Positions 1 to 11,000 of a DNA stretch of 64,000 nucleotides are shown piece after piece. Below the pieces are notes generated by a model that did no database searches, had not been told where the DNA came from, and was given only the letters and a program-made list of their open reading frames with translations. Every line of letters starts with the position of its first letter. Position 1 is the first letter of the stretch. The translations under genes and the position numbers were made by a program. The stretch lies in contig JALMQS010000828.1 in assembly GCA_024734495.1 (NCBI GenBank), positions 3,893,101 to 3,957,100 on the forward strand, written 5' to 3'. This DNA comes from Forficula auricularia. Its lineage: Eukaryota; Arthropoda; Insecta; Dermaptera; Forficulidae.

Positions 1-120
1 TAATCGTTAATCATTTACGAAAGAACCTTCCTCCGCCTATTAACTAAGCCCATTAGCAAATAAACATATCTTATTTACAATAACTTCAATTAAAACGCAT
101 ATTTTTCATTTTATAATTAC

Positions 121-744
121 ACCGTCCGACAAAAATTTCTTCCCAAAACCCAACATTGGATTCCAGTAGATTATCATGCAATTTCCCGATTTTTTACAAC
201 ACGTCAGATTTTTGAGATATTATCGGTCAAAACGACGAAAAAGGCCATTTTGACCTATTTCCCATTAGATATTAAACATCAATATTTGAAATCAAGATAT
301 TTTGTTGATGTAATAGAAAACAGCTTCCTTTTTGATTTTCAAATTACCACTTGTTTTTAGCTCAATTAGAACTCGAGTTATAATTAAAAAAACTAAAATC
401 TTATGTTTTTATCTACTATTTATTATCCTTTAAAATCACGTAGTTTTAGTTTTTAGTTATAACTTGAGTTCTAATTGAGCTAAAAACAGCTGGTAATTTG
501 AAAATCAAAGATGAAGCTGTTTTCTATTACGTCAGCAAAATATTGCAAACATTGCTGTTTAATATCTAAAGGGACTCGAAAATAGGTCATAATGGCCTTA
601 TTCATGATTTTAACCGATAATATCTCAAAACTCTGACGTGCTGTAAAAAATCGGAAAATTGCATGATAATCAGCGTATAAAACTCGACTGGAATCCATTG
701 TTAGGTTTACGGGGAAATTTTTGTTTAACTTTTGTCAAGCGGTT
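121..744. repeat. Large foldback (inverted-repeat) element
   Basis: Two imperfect inverted arms, 121-399 and 441-744, flank a loop of about 40 bases. The outer ends read accgtccgacaaaa on the left and ttttgtcaagcggt on the right, which are near reverse complements, and the match continues through most of both arms with scattered substitutions and small indels. Short open frames here, such as one on the minus strand at 480-698, lie inside an arm and are not genes. No transposase is visible. It is probably a non-autonomous foldback or MITE-like element; I could not define a target-site duplication. Confidence 0.8.
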
Positions 745-1629
745 TATTGATTTCACATTTTTAGTTGAAATTATTTTTCTAAAACTTGGCTTTTAGGCAT
801 TAAATTATTATTATCTACCATTATTACTAAATATTTATCTATTTTTTATTTATTTCTATACCAAATTTATAAATTATTCTATAAAAATATTTAATCGCCT
901 TAAGTTTTATATGAAAATATTTGTCAAATTTCATTTTATACTTTATCAAACCCCTTATGAAAAACACCGAATGTGCAAAAACCTTATTTTGAGTTAGTGC
1001 TATTTCAACATTTTCTAAATAAGAATATTTGCTATTCATTCGTTAATATAGACTTGAGGTTCATTTAATTATTAATACATTAGTGTCTTTGGCATATAAG
1101 TCTGCCAAAAGTTGGATTGCAAAATTATATTAGTGAAAAATTAAAAAATTTACACATTCGTAGTTTTTTGCATAAGAGTGGAGATAATAAATATACAAAA
1201 TTTAACGCTTCAATCATTAATTTTCCTGAGATCGCTATTTTATGTTATGTAATCTTAAATGATAAATCCCCCAATACCATATATTATTTATATATTTTCA
1301 ACATATTAGGTTCTCTATTAAGATTAAGTCAAAGTTAGATTAAGTCTAGAGGGGATCAAAAGGTATTATAAACGAGCCTTTGACGAAGGGATAATAACCC
1401 TTACACTTTAGCTAATTATATAAGATCTAATTACCAACCTGATACTTTTTCTTTGGTTTATTTATGGTATTCTCCAATATACAGGGTGCCCCCCCCCCCC
1501 CCCCGTTTCATGAAAAGTAGCTCCTCCCTCTTACATGATATTTTATTCACTTCTAAAGATTTAGAGGAGGTTTTTATTTCCTTTTGTTGAAGTTATTAAC
1601 TTGAGGGTTTTTATTTTTAGCATATAAAT
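745..1629. other. Non-genic AT-rich stretch with C16 run
   Basis: Only short AT-rich open frames without recognisable domains are seen. A homopolymer of 16 C lies at 1489-1504 and may be a sequencing-sensitive site. Confidence 0.6.
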
Positions 1630-2110
1630 CAGTGGTCGTCAAACTGAGGCCCGCGACATAGCTATTCCCGATAGTATTTATCAAGATATGGTATCCTACT
1701 TGAAGGAATATCGTATTTGTCGGAAATTCAAAAAAGATTTAATGATTTGATAAATATTAAGAACTGTTTTATTTTTGTAGAAAACCCTTGGCATTTTGAA
1801 GACAATGATATGAAATTACTCAGTCATTTTGGATTTCCTAAAACTCAGTTGATGAAAGAACTCATTGAACTAAAATACGACACACAACTTAAAGCTCATT
1901 TCATTGAACATCGTGAAAAGCAGGAACACATTGAATTTTGTAAAAATGTGCCTAGTAATTATAATTTACGAGACTGCGAACAATTTATTTTGACAATATT
2001 TCCTTCTGCATATCTCTGTGAAGCTTCATTTTCCAAAATGAGCTTCTAAAAAATAAATACAGCAATCGCCTTTCCACTCATTTAGAAGACGTAATGAGAA
2101 TCTCATGTAG
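1630..2110 (+). pseudogene. hAT transposase C-terminal remnant with hAT-like left end
   Basis: A hAT-like terminus (cagtggtcgtcaaactgagg) at 1630 is followed after about 45 bases by an open frame, 1675-2049, resembling the C-terminal dimerisation region of ZBED5/SCAND3-type hAT transposases. Diagnostic parts are the ENPWHF segment and the FPSAYLCEASFSKM motif near its end. The frame then hits a stop, but the family's next block (NKYSNRL, HLEDVMRIS) continues in another frame to 2110, so a frameshift lies near 2045. The catalytic N-terminal and central parts are missing; the terminus abuts the C-terminal part, implying a large internal deletion. It is non-functional as a transposase. I did not find the right terminus. 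Confidence 0.75.
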
Positions 2111-3310
2111 GTAGTCCCAAAGACGCCAATATAGAAGAAATAATTTAAAAAGTACAACACTATATTATAATACTTAAATTACATGAAAAGTAAAAAATAG
2201 ATAAATAATAATAAAATATTTGTGATTAACATAAAAAATTTGAATATACCTACTATCTTTTTTCAATATATATTATGTATTCACACCCATTCACATAATG
2301 CTACCTACGTTGCTAATATAATAATATCCAATATTGGATAGTTGACACCATTAACCAATAATTCCAAGACACAACTTCTCTAAAAAACACTTTTTTTTAG
2401 CCCTGAAAACCTGATTAATTTTCAATTCAAAAAATTTCAATAAAAAATTATTATTACTACATAATTGTTTTTCATTAATATTATTTAGTCTTTTTTAATA
2501 TATTCATAAATATTGAATATACATACTTCTCGATTTTTAAAATCGCAAAGAAAACGATCACTTTCTGTTTCAAGCAAACTCTCGAATTCAAGTATCAAAT
2601 CATCAAATTTTCTATATTGAAAACAAAATTTTTTAACATTGTCTATTAATCGTATATCGTATTAAGAGTTTATTTAGAAAAAAATAAAATTATTCGAATA
2701 TTTTATTTATTTGCGAAAATGATTTGAGATTATACCGTCGAATAAAACGAAGACTACCATTGGATTTTCTTGGAGTTTATTTTTTTACTCATCTTTAAGA
2801 TCTTTTAATCTTTCTATCATTTAAAAGGCACTAACACATAGGAATAATGAAAATCTTTGATAAAGTTTAACTTCAACCTAATAATCCTATAAAAAGTTTT
2901 AAAAATGAGAATCTGACGAGAGAAAATATCAAAAAAAGATTGCTAAGTAGGCGGATTTTTTTTTTTTTTCTTTTTTAAATAAATGTTTATCAATGATGAT
3001 CCCTGCTAGTTATTTAACCACCACAAGAGCCAAATACTTGAAAATGGAGTTGTTTAAACTCCATTGCAATCTAACTTGACTACTCTCTCATTTGTAAGAA
3101 TTTCCTCTAAGTATGATGAAAATTACTGATAAGAATGAAAAAGTTTTTTTTAGTCTATTTTAAAAAGAATATTTAAAAAGAATCTTTTTATTTACTAAAT
3201 GTCAATGATAATTTTTTTATAATTTTTATTTATTTAATTTATAAATGTTGTTTATTTATTTATAGATAAATAATTAAATTTAGACATTCAATTCGATTTA
3301 ATATTTTTCG
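2111..3310. other. Non-genic AT-rich stretch
   Basis: Low-complexity A/T-rich DNA with T-runs (2961-2970). No domain, RNA gene or clear repeat boundary is visible. Confidence 0.5.
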
Positions 3311-3318
3311 TACCTAAT

Positions 3319-3541
3319 CAAGCACGTCGGAACGATCTTAGGCCAGGAGGGTCAAAACATGGAAAGTGATTTAGGGGGCCTCCTCCAGAAAATTTTGAAG
3401 CAAATAGGTACAATTTAATTAATTTTACAACCAACAATTTGGCAACAAAGTTGTTTTTGGGTAAAGTAACGTTAAAATTTCTTTCTTTAGGAGGTCCGCC
3501 TACCCCTTGACCCTCCTGACCCCATGGTTCCGCCGTCCCTG
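3319..3541. mobile_element. hAT-type MITE, 223 bp, perfect 8-bp TSD
   Basis: The termini are caagcacgtcggaac on the left and gttccgccgtccctg on the right. They are imperfect terminal inverted repeats, and inward the arms continue with an inverted ccaggagggtcaa / ttgaccctcctgacc match. The element is flanked by identical 8-bp duplications tacctaat at 3311-3318 and 3542-3549, the TSD length used by hAT transposases. It has no coding capacity; a 101-codon reverse-strand frame here is incidental. Confidence 0.85.
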
Positions 3542-3872
3542 TACCTAATAGAGTCAAAAAGCCGTGCCTAATTATTTGAAAAAAAGAGCATGTTTTTTTA
3601 AATATATATATATTTATGTTCATATATTGGTTGATTAATTAATAACTAATTAACGTTTCGCTGGCTTTAGAGAGAAAATAAAATTAAATATTTTTCGTTA
3701 TATAAACTACTCTTAAAAAAAAGTTTGTGACACCATCTATATTTAATTAGACTTTTTTTTATTATAATAAAAGTGGTTTTGAAAATTTCCCATTGAATAT
3801 TCGGAGAAATTTGTCCCGCTTGCTAATCTAATCGAGTAACGGGATTCTTTCAATCTGCCATTTTTGTTTTAG

Positions 3873-3927
3873 TTGTGGTCGAAAATCCATCTAGGCAACA
3901 GCAGAGGCAACCTACACTCACCCAAAG
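3873..3927 (+). other. Possible isolated exon
   Basis: A pyrimidine-rich tract ending in ttttgttttag precedes a 55-base segment that ends cccaaag followed by gtaaac, a good donor match. Two of three frames are open; one reads VVENPSRQQQRQPTLTQ. I found no neighbouring exon that joins it in phase, so this may be chance in AT-rich DNA. It is the best splice-site pair in the first 8 kb. Confidence 0.18.
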
Positions 3928-4984
3928 GTAAACAACCCTTAATATCTTCCCCTATTCTACATCATTCTATTTCATATATATATATATATATATAAATATG
4001 GTATATATAAAACTCACAAACCATCGAATAACTATAGAGAAATAATTTAAAATAAATTGGACTTGGTAACGTTGTTTTCAGTTTGAGTGAATTAATTATT
4101 TTAAATGACAAATATCTAATTCTGATTTTTATTTAGATTTAATATTTTCTTATCTAGAATATAAATTCAAAATCTACGCTCGCCAGTTAGAGTCATAGTA
4201 AATAAATGTTTTTTTACATTTTTGTCTGAATTTTAGTGAAATCAGATAATAATTAAAGAACTCGGGCTCAATTTTCAAAGGGTGTGAAAACAACCATATA
4301 TATACAACAAAAATAATAAATTCCATCTCTGATCTAGTAGATGATCGTCTGTGTCTGTGTCTGTGAATATCTTAGAAATTTGAAGTCTTCTTCTATTAGA
4401 AATTTGAACTCTTATAGAAATGTAACGAGTTTAATTATTTCTAAACATTCCCAAGTTCTTTAATTAATTGATTGTTCTCTCTATATATAATTCCATGCTG
4501 TGATGCCAAATTTCATTTTTTCCTTTTTCAAAAACAAAAATAATGAAATGGATTTATATGAACTGCAAAAAATTCGCAGGCTGAATCATGGAAATTATTC
4601 AAATTTACGCGGTTCAATTTAATTTAATTAATTTCTATATATAATAACGAGTATCCATTTAGTCTAAGTGCAATAGTCAAAAGGCCGTTCCTAGAATAAT
4701 AAAAATTAAGAAATTAACTTCTACTAGTCTAAAACAGGTCTGAAGGCATTTGGAATCCTTGCCTTAGCTGCTATAAAGAAAGAGAAATCATTCTATCAGC
4801 GTTCTTTTTAGTCATTTTCCTCGATTAAATACTTTTTTTTTAATTTATTTCATTTGTTCTAATACTAAAGGAACAACCATTCTACGGTGCGTAAAGTTTT
4901 GGATAGGAATTACACTATTAGAGTCTCCTTGTGAACCGGGGATAGAAATGGCTGATAATATCCCTTGTTTGTCAAAGAGACGAC
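3928..4984. other. Non-genic AT-rich stretch with (TA)n
   Basis: Contains a TA dinucleotide microsatellite around 3975-3992 and a short (gtgtct)n-like run near 4348. No coding or RNA signal is recognised. Confidence 0.5.
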
Positions 4985-4987
4985 TAA

Positions 4988-5129
4988 GGGCCAGTTGTAT
5001 GTCGCAAAGTAAATGGTTTTTACCACTAACCAAGGGTAGATGGTAAATGGAGGGCCATCTCAGCCCCTCCATTTACCATCTACCCCGGTTATTGGTAAAA
5101 ATCATTTACTTTGCGACATACAACGGCCC
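4988..5129. mobile_element. PIF/Harbinger-like hairpin MITE, 142 bp
   Basis: The element is an almost complete hairpin. It starts gggccagttgtatgtcgcaa and ends ttgcgacatacaacggccc, with arms of about 66 bases that stay complementary to the centre. It is bounded by taa on both sides (4985-4987 and 5130-5132). The GGGCC-type terminus plus 3-bp TAA duplication fits Tourist/PIF-Harbinger MITEs. It has no coding capacity. Confidence 0.75.
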
Positions 5130-5501
5130 TAAAAGGGTTGATTATGTAAAAAATCACACATGTTAACTAAAAAATTCACCTTATTTTTCATTTTTTTATT
5201 TAAAGTGTTTCGGAGATTTTGTCTTCATTAATCCTCCAGTGGACGTTATCTTATATTTAAGAGCAGATATTTTTAATGAAAAATGTAAGATTTCTAGAGA
5301 ATAATTAATATAATAGAACATATTTTCATTGCTTAAACATTATGTTTATAATTATTTAGCATTTTGGCCGCTAGTAGATGGCAGCACTTGATGGCAACGC
5401 CTGTATTTAGACAACCAAAATAGACGAAAAATTGCTTTTTTTTCAGGGTCTGATTTAAGACGTTAGCTGCCAGCCAGAGCTACGTACAAAGTGCTATGTT
5501 C

Positions 5502-6195
5502 AAAATTATTACTCAGAGCAAAATTATTTGAATTAAGCGATTTTTTTTTTCTTTTCCTGCACTGTTAAAAATTTCTTATATAATCTTACTGTAAAAAAAT
5601 GGGAACTCTGACCTCAAAACTTTTTAATAATATTACATACCAGTATTGTAATCTTAGAACATATTGTTTAGTAATCCGTATCTAATTAAGGCAAGAAAAA
5701 AGTAAACTAGGGAAAATGAGTACCTTTTTAGGTTTTGTTATTTATTTGCTTATTGGTCCGCTCTTTAAGTCGGTAAATGATTTAATCAAAGTAAAAGTAA
5801 CGTATTTTGTTTATTTTAATTCACACCGTGCCTACCCATACTGTTAAAAAAAATTGTAAATTTACTATATGTTTACAATAAAAATAGATAGTTGAAATTT
5901 ACAAGATTGCGTATAGTAAAAAAATAACTTACTATATTATATTGGTAAAATCACATTAACTCATTTCAAAAATACAAAAATAAATTGTAATTTTACTTTT
6001 TTCTTGCATTAATTAGATACGTATTAGTAAGCAATATGTTCTAAGATTACAATACTGGTATTAATATTATTAAAAAGTTTTGGATGTCAGACTTCCCATT
6101 TTTTTACAGTAAAATTATATAATAAATTTTTAACAGTGAAGGAATAATAAAAAAAAATCGCTTAATTCAAATAATTTTGCTCAGGGTAATAATTC
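5502..6195. repeat. Large foldback element
   Basis: The left arm (about 5502-5715) and right arm (about 5990-6195) are reverse complements with few mismatches. For example, gcaaaattatttgaattaag on the left is matched by cttaattcaaataattttgc on the right, and the acatattgtttagtaatccg block by a mirror at 6030-6050. The intervening 270 bases are AT-rich and non-coding. Family and target duplication were not determined. Confidence 0.8.
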
Positions 6196-6224
6196 TGGTT
6201 AGAGCAGTTTTGTCCGACCCGCCC

Positions 6225-6275
6225 CAAAAGTCTGATAACGCCACTGGACCGTCGCCCCCCTTGGCTAGGCCACTG
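6225..6275 (-). mobile_element. hAT-like terminal fragments
   Basis: Two ccactg ends occur close together (6241-6246 and 6270-6275). Read on the minus strand they start CAGTGGCCTAGCCAAGG and CAGTGGCGTTATCAGAC, both resembling hAT-type CAGTGGC termini. The G-rich block between them is also common in such ends. No matching opposite end was found, so this is a fragment. Confidence 0.35.
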
Positions 6276-7190
6276 CTACGATCGTTTATGTAGCTAGCTT
6301 GCCATAGAGACAAAAGGAATTTTCTATCGAGTAATTAAGCCATAAGAAATAACAGATAAAATATTTCTTATTAAAATGACTTATGATCAAGGCCAAAGAT
6401 TCGAAACTCTTCTCTCTAACAAATAATTTATTGCTATGTAATTAATTGTTATTTGATGATTACTGTGTTTTAACATTTCTGAAACTTAGAGAAAAATCAT
6501 TATCAACCATGATTTCTTTTCCATCTACATATTTATGTTTGTGTCTAGCTCTAAAGTCTTTTTTATTTTATTTTTCCGTAATTACACTTCTGAAATTGTT
6601 TTAAAATGTTTTTACATTTTTCCTCTCTTAGGGGAAAAAGATGTCCAAAGAGGGTGAGGGCTCTATTGTTTATACCTCTGGAGCTGAGAGTTTCAATTAC
6701 TTGCGTCTTCGATTAGGGAACAATACAAATGATATTTTTCTCTTTCTTTCGATCTATTCTTGGTTCAATCTTATCCTCCGGTTTTCAAGTCATTCAAGTC
6801 CTGATTTCAATTCTATTCATCTTGGGGTCAATTTGAAAAGCCTTTCAGGGATACATACAAGAATTCCAAGTTTATATAAGAATCATGGACACATTAGGAT
6901 TTGTAGAGGTGCTCAATACAATTCTATGCAGTGGTATTTTTCACTTTTATAAAATAGCCAATTCATTTATAAAATAATAGAAAATATTGAATGCATATTT
7001 TTAGAAATATTAAAAAAAAATCAAATAGATTCATATGTATTATAATGACTTAAGGGAATAACATGATCTACATATAATAAGAGAAAGAATTTGATTTTTA
7101 GGACAATCTTAATATACTTTGGTTTTTAACCGTTAGGTATAAAAAGAATAAAGTAAAACATTTCTTTGCTTATATAGTATATTGCGGTTC
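6276..7190. other. Mostly non-genic; one unassigned 103-codon ORF
   Basis: A frame at 6641-6952 (starts MSKEGEGSIV) follows a pyrimidine-rich acceptor-like tract (ttcctctcttag at 6620-6631). It matches no family I recognise, and its composition is that of the surrounding DNA. I do not call it a gene. Confidence 0.3.
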
Positions 7191-7194
7191 AGAG

Positions 7195-7310
7195 AGGTTT
7201 TGTCTAGAAGGTTGTGCTAACTGTCTGGAAAACTGTTAGTTTCAGGTTCAACTCCTGAGGGATATGAATCCACTCTGATATCGCAATATAAAAATATTTC
7301 TACTAAAATC
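7195..7310 (+). mobile_element. Decayed tRNA-derived SINE
   Basis: A B-box-like ggttcaactcc lies near 7242. The sequence after it (gaatccactctgat, then gcaatataaa) matches, with changes, the body of the better preserved inverted pair at 53808-54080, whose order is gttcaactcctg, ctctgataatgcaatata, atatttcaactaa. Membership of one SINE family is inferred from that shared order. The head is too decayed to name the parent tRNA. Confidence 0.5.
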
Positions 7311-8194
7311 TAGATTGTCCTGAAAATTAAATTCTTTATCTCGTAATATGCTGGTTTATAACTCGAGCTAATTTTTTAAATATTTTCCAACTATTTTCAA
7401 AAAAAAAAATACTCAAATCTTTAGTTTTATAATATTTATCTTTGTCATGAAGTCACAAGAATACTAGAGGTCATACCATCCTTGTTAAGGTTTTGACCAG
7501 GTGTTCTTAACAACTTATGGCTAATGCGCCGTTTGCTCCTCGTATCGGGTTTTAGCGCAAAATTTTTAAATCCCTTTTTGAGTTGATGGAAATCTATGGT
7601 CATGTTATTTCTTAATGAGCATACATTTCTATTTTTTTTATTTGTTTATTATTTTTTGTAATTAATTTGTAATGATGTTTGTTAATTTGTTGTAGTTAAT
7701 TGTATTGATGTTTGGTTGAGCTAGCCACCTAAAATCTTGGTGGCTTGGTGCTCCTACTACCGCGTAATACTGAAAACAGCGTTAAACTGTACAAACACAC
7801 GTTAAATATCTCTGGCCGTGTTTCTGACACAATCCCACCGATTTTTAAATTTTTATTATTTTTCTTCATTATCGTTAATAAACATGTAAATGACAATACA
7901 CATTTTATATTGGAATCTTTCTTTCCAAAACACTCCGTGAAACACAAAATTGTTTGTCACTTTTTTAACATGTTCCAACTTTTAATGGAATAACTAAAAG
8001 TATTCTGGATAAATGAAAAAAAGAGATACTTTACTAGCATGAGATAAAGAATCAGTTATCTGCACTGCCATTTATGTTTTCCGGCTTAATAACAAATTTG
8101 ACAAGGTAGAAGGAAAACGATGTCAAGTATAATTGTAATGGACAATAGACTCTAAAAGCGTGACGTCACTTCGGGTATTGACCTACTACGTTTT
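7311..8194. other. Non-genic stretch
   Basis: Overlapping frames on both strands at 7729-7993 contain no recognised domain and antisense each other. A small hairpin (ccacctaaaatcttggtgg) sits at 7725-7743. Nothing else can be assigned. Confidence 0.45.
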
Positions 8195-8294
8195 NNNNNN
8201 NNNNNNNNNNNNNNNNNNNNNNNNNNNNNNNNNNNNNNNNNNNNNNNNNNNNNNNNNNNNNNNNNNNNNNNNNNNNNNNNNNNNNNNNNNNNNN
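8195..8294. other. Assembly gap (100 N)
   Basis: Exactly 100 undetermined bases, the usual placeholder length for a scaffold gap of unknown size. A frame running through it is an artefact. Confidence 0.98.
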
Positions 8295-8586
8295 AAAAAC
8301 AAACGACATCAAGTTGAGCCGTGAGAAATGACGTCAAGTTTTCCACCCGCGCCCTTTGAGGCACCCTTCTTAGAAAGAAAGTCGATTCTATCTATACAAG
8401 AGCATCTCTTGCTCTCGCCCTAGTTTCTGGCAACTTTAGCCTATTTACAATCAATTTAATTAAACAGAAAAAAACTTGGGTCATTTACAATCGATTTAAT
8501 TAAACCAAAAAACTATCTGCACCAAGATTATTAATATGCCTCTTTCTATGCTATCTCTCTTTCACTATTTAATTATCATAACTATA

Positions 8587-8735
8587 TCTTATATATAAAA
8601 GCCCTTGTCAGACAGTACCCGTGGCGCTTAGAGGTGAACATGTGATAGAAAAAGCAACTAATATTCAATGACAGTTGCTAGATTGTCAAATTTTTCAAAT
8701 AAAACATCTCTAAAAAATTATTAAAATAACTAATT
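8587..8735 (+). promoter_or_regulatory. Candidate Helitron 5' end with TATA promoter
   Basis: The sequence tcttatatataaaagccctt begins with TC after an A, as expected for a Helitron inserted between A and T. It contains a TATA box (ttatatataaaa) and an initiator-like gtcagaca about 15 bases downstream. The first ATG with a good splice donor lies about 130 bases further on. The assignment rests on this layout and on the helicase remnant downstream; I cannot confirm the terminus without other copies. Confidence 0.4.
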
Positions 8736-8809
8736 ATGGCACGTCGTTGTTTAGCTGATTTATGCCCACAAAGAATGGTTAAACAATGCGGTAATATCAC
8801 ATTATTTAG
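8736..8809 (+). CDS. Candidate first exon, 24 codons, partial
   Basis: An ATG at 8736 opens a frame of 24 codons plus two bases (starts MARRCLADLCPQ) that ends in attatttag followed by gtaagta, a perfect donor consensus. A TATA box lies about 140 bases upstream. It may be the first exon of the Helitron transcript or of an unrelated short gene. Its phase (2) does not join the most upstream helicase-like frame at about 9100 with a simple acceptor, so the connection is unproven. The peptide matches no family I know. Confidence 0.3.
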
Positions 8810-9099
8810 GTAAGTAATAATCTCCTGAATCACAATATCAAGTAAGTAGTGTCTCTAATTTAAATTAAAAGAGATTTATATATAAGAATAAACTAAATAA
8901 TAAATCGAAATTTTATGTCCTTTATTTCTTTGTGGTAATTTAGATATAATAAATAAATTAACAATATAAACAATTATAATTATAATTATATTTTATCATT
9001 TATCTTGCTGTCAAAACGTTGTCTTCCTATTGGTCGGTGTGGTGGCGGGGATTTCAATCTTACATATATATATAGGTATATTAATATTATGATTATGAG

Positions 9100-10888
9100 T
9101 GGGAAAAATGTTTGGCAGAAGCTGTCGCGGTTGATAGTCCAGCAGCCATGCGGCAACTTTTTGCATTTATTTGTGTATTTAATTCGCCAAAAGATGCGCT
9201 TTCTTTGTGGGAAAAATTCAAGGATGATATGACCGAAGATTTCAGACGGTTGCACACGGATCGCATGTCGGATTTACTGGCTCTCCAAGATCTACAAAAG
9301 ACACTGCTTTGTCATGGGTTAAAATGTCAGGACTTTTCTTTGCCTGATCCTGGCCGCCTTCCGGATGAAGTTGAGTTTCACGCAGACCAAGAGGAAATCC
9401 AAGGCAAAGAAAGGATAGAAAATTTGAATGTCGTTCAGAAAAAGGTATTTATTTTTTTGTGTTTCGAGTAGAATTAAAAGTTTTAGAACAAAAATATTTA
9501 TTTATCCATGTTTTTCCCAAAGGTATTTCAGGAAATAATCGAAGCAGTAGAAACTACAGACTCAGCACTACGCCAGAGGTGTTATTTTCTGGATGGGCCC
9601 GGAGGTACAGGGAAAACATACCTATATAACACACTCATGAGCTATTTGCGAGGGAAAAAGAAGATTGTTTTGCCTTTCGCGACAACCGGAATAGCAGCGG
9701 ATTTATTGAAAGGAGGGAGAACTGTCCATAGCGGATTTAAGTTACCTATCCCTATTAACGAAACTTCCATCTCAAACATGAAACCGCATTCAGTGGAGTC
9801 AAATGCTTTGAGGGAAGCAGCTCTAATAATAATTGATGAGGCGGCGATGCTGATGTGTCATGCCCTACGTTGCATTAACATACTGCTTCAGGAGGTGATG
9901 GGAAACAAGACACCATTCGGAGGGAAGGTGTTGATCCTTGGAGGTGATTTTCGACAAACCCTTCCTGTAGTTCCGAGGGGAGGCAAAGCAGATATCATAG
10001 CTGCCTCCATCAAGAGCTCCCCCTATGGAGACATTTCAAGGTGATGAAACTGTCGACTAATATGAGATCAAAAGGACAAGATGAATTTAATGAATGGCTT
10101 TTGAAAATTGGAGATGGCAAATTGAGTAGCGGTGACGATAACTTGGCCGATGATAATGTAAATATTCCTTTAACATTCGTAGAGGATAAAAATATTATAA
10201 GTGCAATTTATGGATCCTCTATTAATGAGCATGATGTAGAAGGGCTGTCAATGAAGATAATTGTAACATGTAAGAATAAAGATGCCTTGGCACTAAATAA
10301 CAAAATAATCGACCTGCTACCAACAAATGTTAAAATTTATAAGAGTGCTGATTCCATTATCACTGATAATCCTGAAAATCACAATACTTACCCCATTGAG
10401 TTTTTAAACGCACAAACTCCTCAGGGATGCCACCACACATTCTTCATTTGAAAAGTGGTGGCTTGATCATGCTAATTAGAAATTTAAACGCTAAAAAGGG
10501 TCTCTGCAATGGCACACGACTGATAGTTAAGGAGCTATATACTAATTTTATTAAAGCAGAAATACTAACCGGTACTCGCAAAGGCGATGTGGTATTTTTG
10601 CCTAGAATTAATATTGCACCAACTGACACGGATCTCCCGTTCACACTCAAGAGACGGCAGTTCCCCATCATCCCGGCCTTTGTCATAACAATAAATAAAG
10701 CACAAGGACAGTCTTTCAACAATGTGGGAATTTACTTGAAAGAGCCAGTTTTTTCACATGGCCAGTTATACGTTGCACTCACAAGGACGAGGTATAAGGA
10801 AAATTTGAAAATTTATATTCAAGATGGCGAGGCACAGGGCCATTTATCGAACAACGAAAATGTTTATACAAAAAAATGTTGTTTATGA
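9100..10888 (+). pseudogene. Helitron Pif1-type helicase remnant
   Basis: This is the C-terminal SF1 helicase part of a Helitron Rep/Hel protein, which would unwind DNA during rolling-circle transposition in the nucleus. Visible motifs are Walker A GPGGTGKT (9595-9618), Walker B IIDEAAM (about 9826), GGDFRQTLPV (about 9940), the motif V region INKAQGQSF (about 10692) and ALTRTR (about 10775). Exon-like sequence starts near 9100 (WEKCLAEA) and runs to 9444. An intron at 9445-9522 follows and the frame resumes at 9523. Two frameshifts break it: at the C5 tract 10019-10023 and near 10426. It stops at 10886-10888. The whole Rep domain and the helicase N-terminus are absent upstream, so this copy is dead. 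Confidence 0.85.
9445..9522 (+). other. Phase-0 intron in helicase, 78 bp
   Basis: The segment starts gtattt and ends ccaaag, carries in-frame stops, and removing it joins AAG to GTA without loss of frame. A 9-base duplication aaggtattt lies at both boundaries (9442-9450 and 9521-9529). The flanking protein is continuous with the helicase family across the junction. Splicing is inferred, not observed. Confidence 0.6.
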
Positions 10889-11000
10889 GGAAATATTCAG
10901 TTGACCCGGCTACAATTATATGTTTTTTTAACTTTATGCCCTTATCGATTGTTAGATGTTGAGTGTATGGTCGTATATTTATGTTATTTGTGTTTGTTTA
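10889..11000 (+). other. Helitron 3' flank interrupted by BEL insertion
   Basis: Non-coding sequence after the helicase stop. Its last five bases, gttta (10996-11000), are the left target duplication of the BEL element, and the same gttta resumes at 17420. Helitron sequence therefore plausibly continues after 17424. Confidence 0.5.

Noticed and set aside
480..698. 72-codon reverse-strand ORF
   Set aside because: It lies wholly inside the right arm of the foldback at 121-744, and its sequence is explained by the arm.
3318..3623. 101-codon reverse-strand ORF
   Set aside because: It spans a 223-bp hAT MITE and its flanks; the proline/glycine-rich part is MITE sequence.
6641..6952. 103-codon ORF preceded by an acceptor-like tract
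   Set aside because: No domain, no partner exon and no coding bias; kept only as a remark.
8152..8364. ORF through the N run
   Set aside because: About half of it is undetermined bases; an artefact of the gap.
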